This document shows, one piece after another, positions 56,487 to 64,000 of a stretch of 64,000 nucleotides of DNA. Location: contig NW_026262734.1 in NCBI RefSeq assembly GCF_021869535.1, forward strand, positions 89,471,285 to 89,535,284, written 5' to 3'. Position 1 is the first letter of the stretch. Every line of letters starts with the position of its first letter. Position numbers and translations under genes: made by a program. The stretch comes from Mytilus californianus. Its lineage: Eukaryota; Mollusca; Bivalvia; Mytilida; Mytilidae. The notes under the pieces were generated by a model, which was not told the DNA's origin, ran no database searches, and saw nothing but the letters and a program-made list of their open reading frames with translations.

Positions 56487-58119
56487 TGTGTACGTTTATT
56501 CTTTCATGGTCAACTTATCAAAGACAAACAAACTAGTAGCCAGTACTTAGGTTCAGATATAAAAATACGGATATTGTTTGATTGAAATTAGCTGTTATAA
56601 AATTTAAAAATCATTTCAAATTAAAAAATTATCTCCCTCGTGCATAGCTCCAATTCCCTGTCTGAGTGAAGCTTTTATTATTGGTCTTCATGTTCTAATC
56701 AGCTCGTTTTTATTAGATTTTTTTCCGTATGTTTGCCTCGAACATCACTAAACAAAAAATACTTCAATTGTTGAAATATGCATCTGGTGTAGACACATTG
56801 GTACCGTTAATGTTATGTTTACAAAATCGTCAAATAAGCAAAGTACAAATCGTATCCAAAACAACACCTCAAAGAAAAAACAGCAAGGTACAAATCATAT
56901 TCAAAATAACAATTCAAAGTATAGACAGATGAAATTTAAAGACTTCTGAAGTTTTTATATCTTATTTAAATTTCAAGTATTCCTGAATGTAATTCATATT
57001 ATAATACATATTTAAGATTATCTGAAGGTATTGCAATTCCGAAGAAAATAGAACTTCAAATATCACATATCCCAAAGATGGGTAGTACAAATAATCGGTA
57101 CCAAAATAGGAAAATACTGAAAGAGAATTTCGAAGATTTTTTTAGAAGCCTATGTTTATGCCGCTTCAATAAAAATATCTCAAATGTGGAATTCGTTGAA
57201 TTTAAATACTTTTTTTATCGATTTACCCTCAATATGAACTAGAAGAAGTAACGAAAGTTTAAGGCTGAAAAAGAAAGAGAAAGAATGAAACATTTTTTAG
57301 AAATACAAAAAAAGATGGAAAACTTTCATGTCTCTTTTATCATAACATTTATGTATAAAATATATTGGATTTACATACCAAGTACTAATAGAAGTATATG
57401 TTTCAGTCACAGTGACTGTTAAATTATCAAAATGCCTGCAACAACAAATCTAATCGCTACAGAGTTAACAGAAAAGGGTATATTGTGTGACCAAGCGTGT
57501 TATCAAAAGACGTCGGCAGTATAATTTCGTTTACTATTGAAACATGAAACAACTTTTTATGGAATAGCATGAATAATTCTCTATAACAATTCAGCAATAG
57601 TCATGTCTAGACATTTATTTATTTACAACAAATGAGATAATCAAAGGGCACTTAAGTTGTGATGATGTTTGTTATGCAAAATGCATGTAAATAAAAGAAT
57701 TTAGTCACGAAGGAAAAATGTTCTGTCATTTATCATTTGACTATGTATGTTTCAGTAGCACAATAAAGCAAAGTTTTGTTAATGCTGTCTTTGCTTAACG
57801 TTGGCATGGGTTCACTTTATCGAACTGATATTATGTCGGAATGAAAAGAAGATAAGTTAATATGAAGATTTTTTTTATATACTTTTGCCTCTATTTTACG
57901 ATTATTGGCTCTCTCTTAAAATCGGATGTAAAGAACGTAAAGTAAAAAAAAAGAAGCCCCATCCTCCCCAGTTAACAATCAAATATAGTGAATAAACGTA
58001 TCAAGCTTAGTAAAAATAAAGTGATAACTTTATAAATTTTACCCTGAACATTCACACCTAAACACATGAAAGCAAGGGATGAGTAAATATGTAGAAACGT
58101 TAGAAGTTACCATGTAGAT
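56487..58119. other. Intergenic, nothing recognised
   Basis: AT-rich sequence without a recognised repeat family. The small frame at 56,729-56,932 contains a 2-copy short repeat (SKVQI) and has no other support. Confidence 0.45.
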
Positions 58120-58590
58120 CACCGTAAAGATCCTGAACAGAATAGCCAAATTCATTTAAGGATGTACTTAGGTGAAATTAAAAAAATCTAGAATATAAAA
58201 TTGATACTATAAGTCAGAAGAACGTTAGTTAAAGGAACAAAATATGCCAAAAATATTGATAGGTTATGGAGCTCCTTTTCGAGATATTTAATTTTTTTTA
58301 AATGGCGGAAAAAGGCTGACTCGGACCTTGTATTTGCATTGGTATTATTTGGGTCTCAAATCGAAATAAAGGAAATCTAGAATCTGCTTAAATTTTGGTA
58401 AATGATCTTTTATGAGCTATTTAAATCTTATGTGAAAAGAAAAATGGGTGTTATGGGGCAAACTTTTTTACCCTGTATCGTAGGAAAAAAACCAAGGAGT
58501 CCGAACATTTAACAAAAATTCCTAAACCTCACCTAAGTAAATTTTCAAGTTCAACTATGCCTGAGGGAGTTGGAACCTTAGTTTATTATC
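58120..58590 (+). repeat. Repeat R4 fragment split by an AGGATGTA element
   Basis: Short R4 words (AATAGCCAAATTCAT at 58,141 and CAACTATGCCTGAGGGAGTTGGAACCTTAG at 58,551) flank an inserted element at 58,159-58,540. In intact R4 copies these words are adjacent. Confidence 0.7.
58159..58540 (+). mobile_element. Inverted-repeat element with AGGATGTA end, copy 3
   Basis: It starts AGGATGTACTTAGGTGAAATT and ends CCTCACCTAAGTA, so the inner inverted pair ACTTAGGTGA/TCACCTAAGT is present but the outer TACATCCT of the right end is missing. The interior is the reverse complement of 2,287-2,679. Confidence 0.75.
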
Positions 58591-59099
58591 AATGAATTAT
58601 TTCTTTAATTTATAAGAATAAACACACATGATATGTTTTCTGTTCGTGTAATGCATGTTTCTAAAAATAATCGTCATCATGTACTATCATTTTAACCAAG
58701 TTTTTCAAATCCAAAAGTTAAGTATGGATAACATTTTAGAGTATAACAAACATAAAGGCATACAAAAAATCCAGAATCGCCTGAGGTCAACTAGTTGCAA
58801 CCTTTTTTTTTGTACAATAACGTTCTACGCACCAAATTTAAAACCAAAGTGTAGAAAACGGTTGGAATGTTTATACTTGCCTAGACATAAATATCATACA
58901 ACACATATATGTAAATTTAAGGTGGTATTTATAGTTGTTATATAGAAATATATAACCGTAAAAGTCATATGCATTATGGGAACATACACAGTTTGTGTCT
59001 CGAGAGATCATGCTACGCAAAAACCGTTTTCCTTTTCTGTAACACACTTGTTGATACATTTTCAATGAATATACTTTTTTATACAATTTTTACAAAAAA

Positions 59100-59640
59100 T
59101 TAAAGGGTCCTATTCCTAAACACTAGCTATACCTTCATGGTTGTGGATTATTGTCGCTCTGGATTTTCTTATATTGCTCTCCATGAATTTATGATTTTTG
59201 CTCTGTTAAATATTAAAACTAAATAGAGCCAACCCAATGGTAAGTCTTAGTTTTTCTAAAAAATACCCTCCAATTTCATTATCCGTTAAGAGTTCATTCA
59301 TGTCGATGCAAGAATGTGTATCAGTTTTGATCCTATAAATAGTTATTCAATGTGGTTTTAGTATAAGTAAAGTAAGGAATGGAAAGTTGTGAGAGGTAGG
59401 CAAAGATGAGCAACACCGACATAAATAACAAAAAAAAAACCAACATCTAGAAGTCAACATAAGTCTTCTAAATGAGACGGGTGTCAATAAAGTTTTAATA
59501 GGATCAAACCGTCTCGAGTCTTATAAAGTTGTGAGATTAATGAAATAAGAATTATCAAAGATTTGTCATCAACATAACATTTTCCAAGTAACAAATATAT
59601 TAAGTTATGAAATAACTCAAACAACCGACAAAGTTCATTT
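59100..59640. other. Intergenic, nothing recognised
   Basis: AT-rich sequence with no open frame worth reporting. Confidence 0.5.
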
Positions 59641-59644
59641 GTTA

Positions 59645-59790
59645 GTTGATTGATTGCTCGTTGTTTGCCAAACGTCCAGTGGCAAATATATCATGTATCT
59701 TAAGGACGAGAATAAATACATTAGGTAAGTCTAGTATAAGGGGTTGATACATGTACCTCGCTATATGATATATTAAATCCATGGTGTACG
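59645..59790 (-). repeat. Mussel repeat R7 fragment, copy 2
   Basis: TTGCCAAACGTCCAGTGGCAAATATATCATGTATC is the reverse of the R7 end described at 5,470. The 90-residue minus-strand frame ending here (FATGRLANNEQSIN) runs through the repeat and is not called as a gene. Confidence 0.45.
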
Positions 59791-60294
59791 GGAGGAAACT
59801 CTTAAAATCAATTTCTTTGGAAAAAAATGTTTGGTTTGATAGAATAGAACTGTCGCACGGGAACACACAAAATGAGAAAATCCGTATGATTTCACGACCT
59901 TTTATCCTGAACATTTTTAACAGTTTAATCTATGTTTAAGCCAGTTATCGTGTTTTTACAAAAACAAATTTTTTTTAATGTTTTTGATAAATGCAAGAAC
60001 TCGACTGCATGATGATATGAGTAAAACGAAATCGGAGATCTATATTTTACTTAGATTGTAAACTTGATAACGAGATATGTAAAATTATAATAGATTATCA
60101 TTGACCATGTTGACTTTAAACATTATTATCGTGAAATCGACCTTTCCACTATACAAATACAGGTTGACAAACAACATAAAGCGTTCAACGTACAGTGTAC
60201 CTTTATAGTCTCCTGGTATCTTATTTCTGTTGCAAGCGAACGGGTATGTTAAAAAAACTGAATATATAAATTTATCTGTATTCGATACGAAAGA

Positions 60295-60575
60295 AGAAAA
60301 GAGATCGACGAGCCTCGCTTTTCCTGTTGGTTCTAATGCTCGTCAAATAAATTTTATATTGTACTACACTAAACGAATATTGTATATCTCTTTCCCATTT
60401 TATAAGTTATAATTTTTACAACTGTATGTCCTTATCAAAAGGTAGTGTGACAAAACAACTGGTGCTGAGACTGCATGATTATCAGGAGTTCGTCCGTCTT
60501 AATAAATAAAATCTAAAATCTAAAATACAGTTATTCCCCTTTTGCCGGATAACGACGAAGGTTAAATTGCAGGAT
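60295..60575 (+). repeat. Small tandem duplication, first unit
   Basis: AGCCTCGCTTTTCCTGTTGG, GCTCGTCAAATAAATTTTATATTG, AAACGAATATTGTATATCTC, AACTGGTGCTGAGACTGC and GTTCGTCCGTCTTAATAAAT recur in the same order at 60,650-61,060. Confidence 0.85.
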
Positions 60576-60638
60576 AAAAACAATATTCTTAAAGTGTAGG
60601 AAAATATAAATTAATTGCAACTCGCTACAAAACTGAAA

Positions 60639-61065
60639 AAAAGCTCCAGGAGCCTCACTTTTCTTTTTGTTTCTAAAGCTCGTCAAAAGAATATTATATT
60701 TTCCTCCAATATACGAATATTTTGGTGGGGTTCGTGTTGCTTAGTCTTTGGTTTTCTATGTTGTGTCATCTGTTCTATTGTTTGTCTGTTTGTCTTTTTA
60801 TTTTTGGCCATGGCGTTGTCGGTTTGTTTTCGATCTATGAGTTTGACTTTCCCTCTGGTGTCTTTCGTCCCTCTTTTGTATATCTCTTTCCTTTTTATAG
60901 GTTATAATTATTACAACTTTATTTTCTTAGTAAAAGGTAATGTTTCAAAACAACTGGTGCTGAGACTACATGACAATCTGAAATTCGTCCGTCTTAATAA
61001 AAAATATCTAAAATAGCGTTATTCTCCTTTTTCTGCCTAGCGACAACTGAAGGCAATTCTGTTTG
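60639..61065 (+). repeat. Small tandem duplication, second unit with R3 insertion
   Basis: The unit is colinear with 60,295-60,575 except for 156 bp of R3 (60,722-60,877) placed between ACGAATATT and GTATATCTC, which are adjacent in the first unit. The open frames of 133 and 61 residues read through this junction and are by-products. Confidence 0.85.
60722..60877 (+). mobile_element. R3 insertion with empty-site paralogue
   Basis: The insert reads TTGGTGGGGTTCGTGTTGCTTAG, TTTTCTATGTTGTGTCATCTG, GGCCATGGCGTTGTCGGTTTG and CCCTCTGGTGTCTTTCGTCCCTC. Comparison with the uninterrupted first unit fixes its limits to within a few bases. It corresponds to the 3' part of the long copy at 52,655-53,150, so it is 5'-truncated. 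Confidence 0.85.
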
Positions 61066-61347
61066 CTAAACTTCCATTGCAAAGTGTTTCATCAACATTT
61101 AAGACAGAAACACATTAACAATATATCTGAAAAAACTCGGAAAAGTAAAGCAACGGAATAAATGATTAAAGAATAGCTCTGCCACTGGAAATTGAGGAAA
61201 TGTTGGATAGGGAGAAAGATTTAGCCTTGTAATAGGCTACCTACCAAAGCTCTCAAAGAAATGTTGCAACGATTCCAGAACGTGAGTGTGATACCCTCCC
61301 TGCATCCCCATTCTACCGGAGAAGCCTGCTTATATAGCCGCATATTT

Positions 61348-61618
61348 GCGCCTGTCCCAAGTCAGGAGCCTCTGGCCTATGTTAGTCTTGTATGTTTTTT
61401 AATTTTAGTTCATTTATATGTTTTGGAGTTTATTGTGACGTCCATTGTCATTGAACTAGTACACATTTTTGTTTAGGGGCCAGCTTAAGCCCGCCTCCAG
61501 TTGCGGGATTTTCTCGCTGTGTTTAAGACCCATCGGTGGCCTTCGGCTGTTTTCTGCTCTTTGGTCGGGTTGTTGTCTCTTTGACACATTCCCCATTTCC
61601 ATTCTCAATTTTATTATA
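61348..61618 (-). repeat. Mussel repeat R2, reverse copy
   Basis: GCGCCTGTCCCAAGTCAGGAGCC, TAGTCTTGTATGTTTTTTAATTTTAG, GCTTAAGCCCGCCTCC, ATTTTCTCGCTGTGTTTAAGACCC and CTTTGACACATTCCCCATTTCC are the reverse of 49,938-50,210. Confidence 0.85.
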
Positions 61619-61707
61619 TAAATACTCCGCGCAAATCCAAACGGACACCCTACTGGATCGTCTGTTCTTTTTTTTTTCTTTTAATGATGGTAAGCTATTA
61701 TTGTGAT

Positions 61708-61760
61708 ATAAAAATAAGAAGATGTGATATCGATATGATTGCCAATGAGACAACTCTCCA
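61708..61760 (-). repeat. R1 3' end fragment
   Basis: AAATAAGAAGATGTGATATCGATATG and ATTGCCAATGAGACAACTCTCC form the conserved end of R1 in reverse orientation. Confidence 0.75.
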
Positions 61761-62600
61761 CATTGTGATAGCCTAGTTACTTAATTGTAGATTTTAGATT
61801 TCGATGTGAGTCTTAAACATTTCATTATTGACATAATTCAATGAAAAGGTAATTTCAAATATAATAAAGATGGAATACCCGCCAAAGAAGTTATGTCTTT
61901 TCCGTTCTTATTGTGCATTGTATTTGACTTAATGGCGAAATTCCATTCACTCGTTCTTAAAAAGGGACGCATTTCTGAGTTGATTAATATATATTGATCT
62001 ACGCGTATTTGCAGTTGCCTGTCTGATTTCAGTCAACGCAAAATTTCACAGGTATGAATAATGGGGAAAAGGTATCATTGATTTCATCACACATATAGGG
62101 ATTTTTGTAGAAGGTTGTTTTATTATTGTTTTTTTTTGTTTTTGCTATCGTTTTCATATGGTTTAGATGGTTTATTATTATTATCTTTATTAATAATTAT
62201 TATCCTTTTTTTTTGTCTGTTTGTTTTGTTTATTTGTTTTGTTTTATGTTTCAGTTTGTTTTTTGTTTATTGTTTTTTGTTTCATTTTTAATTTTTCAGA
62301 TTTCAGTTAAGCATTTTGTGTTGATGGCTTATCTTTTAAATGTCTTTTACATTTGTTGCAAATTTGACCCTGGCGATGAAAAGCATGCACTATTGCATAG
62401 ATACTCATCTGCTAATAAAATACTGTAATTTATGCAGTTAACCTCTAAATGTCTTTCATTTTTCTCTTTTCTTTATAATTTGAAATAACTTTATCATCAT
62501 AAAACTACATGCCATAGTTACAGAGAAAATATACATTTACAATTTCATATATCTTATATGAACATACACAATGTGATTAAACTTAACTTAACTTGGAGGA
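61761..62600. other. Intergenic, T-rich, no gene seen
   Basis: A T-rich low-complexity stretch (62,110-62,300) produces a phenylalanine-rich plus-strand frame, which is not a gene. The rest is unassigned. Confidence 0.5.
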
Positions 62601-62639
62601 TTGACTTTTGTATAATATTAGTTTTATAAACTTACATAT

Positions 62640-63735
62640 TTTTTTCTAAAATTATAGTATTGTCTGAAGGAAATAAACCAATAAATTTGCATGTATTTGG
62701 ATTATTACAGCAATATTCTGGTAAAACTTTCTTTCTCTCTACATCCAAAGCTTTACAAGTCATGATATCACTCAAGTCGCAGTGATGACAAAGTATGTCG
62801 TTTCGAGAGAAGCCTCGCCATCGTCCCGTCTCAATTCATGGTAATCTGTGACTTCCTCATTGAAATTTGCAGTATACAAATAATAAATTATTAGGGAAGA
62901 CGTTGAGATAATTCTCAAATTTCAAATCAGTCTTAAAAATTCTGTAATTTGATAGGCATTTGGGTAAGCTATCTATCTGTGACAAACATAATTGTGATCT
63001 TTAAGTTTTTGTTACACACTTTTTGATACCATTTGTCAGCAAACTGCATGTTACAAATCTTTGACATTCCACAGTTATTTAAATAATTTTTTTTTATAAA
63101 TCGACCATTTACCTTCAAACCAATAGTTATTTAAAATATAATTTATAAAGAACATGAGAAATGTTACATTCTTTACCGTTTATAAATCTGCCCCAGAAAT
63201 TTATCATTCGAACTTTTGCATAATGAAAAATTTGGAATCTACCAAGTTCAGCATTAACTATAAAGTCCGGGGCTGATTGCTTCAAATGTAAAATGAGTTT
63301 GCAAAATTTAAGGTGCACACGCTCTAATAAGTCAAAGTTTTCAAACACTCAAATCACTGACCCATGTAATAAACAGGTACAACATCCTTATCAAAAAGAC
63401 CCAGTTGACATTCAACAGATATATTAAGAATTCTACTCTTCTGCAAGATAGAATTCATAGCCTTTATTCCTTGGTCTTGTAAGTCATTTAAGTATTTTCT
63501 AGTTTGTGAAAATGAACAAGTTTTTGTGAAAAATATTCCTAAATATTTACAATTATTAACAATCTCAATTTAAGTATCATTGATAAAAAAAACTTTAATG
63601 TGGAATTCAACCGTTTACCGTTTGTAAAAGCTTGAACTTCTATTTTATCAACATTTATCTTTAAGTTGCTATTTGTTACAATATATAGCATTTTTTTTAA
63701 ATATTTCGCAGTTAATTGTTACTATCCGCCAATTA
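62640..63735 (-). pseudogene. Non-LTR retrotransposon C-terminal remnant
   Basis: The minus strand encodes, in shifting frames, the end of a LINE polyprotein. The order is LKINVDKIEVQAFTNGKRLN, KYLGIFFTKTCSFSQTRKYL and QGIKAMNSILQKSRILNIS (63,430-63,660), then FENFDLLERVHLKFCKLIL, FIVNAELGRFQIFHYAKVRM and INFWGRFINGKECNISHVLY (63,130-63,350), then TDRQLTQMPIKLQNF, and a C-terminal TGRWRGFSRNDILCHHCDL with VERKKVLPEYCCNNPNTCKF (62,680-62,870). The catalytic reverse transcriptase core would lie beyond the right side. Stops separate the pieces. The pattern differs from the two elements at 44-47 kb, so it is a third lineage. Confidence 0.75.
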
Positions 63736-63930
63736 ACCAGTGTCAACAACATACATTTTTGTACAAATGTAAAAAAATCTTTATAAATACACATTTTGTT
63801 TATTTTCTAGGTCTGCACTAGTTGACTGTACCCCTTTTGTATCTAACTCTCCTAAAATGTCGATTAAAAATCATTACGTTGTTGGGTTTTTGTCGTATGA
63901 TTTGGATTACTTTCTCACTAACATATAACA

Positions 63931-63952
63931 AACGCCCGGGCCCCCCCCCCTT
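63931..63952. repeat. Cytosine-rich run
   Basis: CGCCCGGGCCCCCCCCCC lies near the right end. Pure C runs of this kind can also reflect assembly error. Confidence 0.8.
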
Positions 63953-64000
63953 TTGTGGGAAAAATTTGGTTGATTATATAGGGAATCACTGAAGTGTGAC

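Noticed and set aside
60615-61016. 133-residue plus-strand open frame with hydrophobic segments
   Set aside because: It reads across a tandem duplication and an R3 insertion whose borders are defined by the uninterrupted copy, so the fusion frame is accidental.
62126-62428. 100-residue hydrophobic plus-strand frame resembling a membrane protein
   Set aside because: It is produced by T-rich low-complexity DNA (TTTGTTTT words).

Overview
The window is non-coding-rich, AT-rich animal DNA. The interspersed repeats match, from memory, sequence families that are abundant in marine mussels (Mytilus and close bivalve relatives). Examples are the ends reading GTTGTCTCATTGGCAATCATAC, the GGAAATGGGGAATGTGTCAAAG family, and the GTGGGGTTCGTGTTGC family. 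Long introns, canonical GT-AG splice sites and many small foldback elements fit a bivalve nuclear genome. Species cannot be fixed without a search. There is no sign of prokaryotic organisation.

One convincing host gene is present, on the + strand at 12,462-26,538. Four exons join in a continuous reading frame to encode a 185-residue protein of unknown family. It has a basic N-terminal patch and a cysteine-rich hydrophobic C-terminus. Its introns (5.9, 3.3 and 4.3 kb) are loaded with repeats, including a 49-bp satellite in intron 2 and terminal-inverted-repeat elements. Possible CRE and AP-1 sites and a 33-bp minisatellite with an open frame lie 400-750 bp upstream. Two weaker exon candidates sit near 3.5 kb and 7.2 kb.

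Everything else is mobile or duplicated DNA. From 0 to 11.7 kb there are mussel repeats, a TA-flanked inverted-repeat element and a 66-bp satellite (7.6-8.7 kb). From 27 to 33 kb there are repeat fragments, two long guanine runs and a short direct duplication. From 33.2 to 39.3 kb there is a diverged tandem duplication of about 3 kb; each unit carries a hammerhead ribozyme motif, with an intact core in the first and a broken one in the second. From 41.9 to 47.7 kb a second local duplication is interrupted by a nested stack: a minus-strand non-LTR retrotransposon with a 13-bp target-site duplication, a plus-strand non-LTR retrotransposon inside it, and a short repeat inside that. From 48.7 to 62 kb there are more repeats, two adjacent foldback elements built of short palindromes (55.6-56.5 kb), and a small tandem duplication with a precise repeat insertion (60.3-61.1 kb). 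A third non-LTR remnant closes the window (62.6-63.7 kb, minus strand).

The coding remnants in the retroelements are all broken by stops and frameshifts, so nothing here looks like a currently autonomous element. All repeat family labels (R1-R9) are mine, defined only by sequence similarity seen inside the window.
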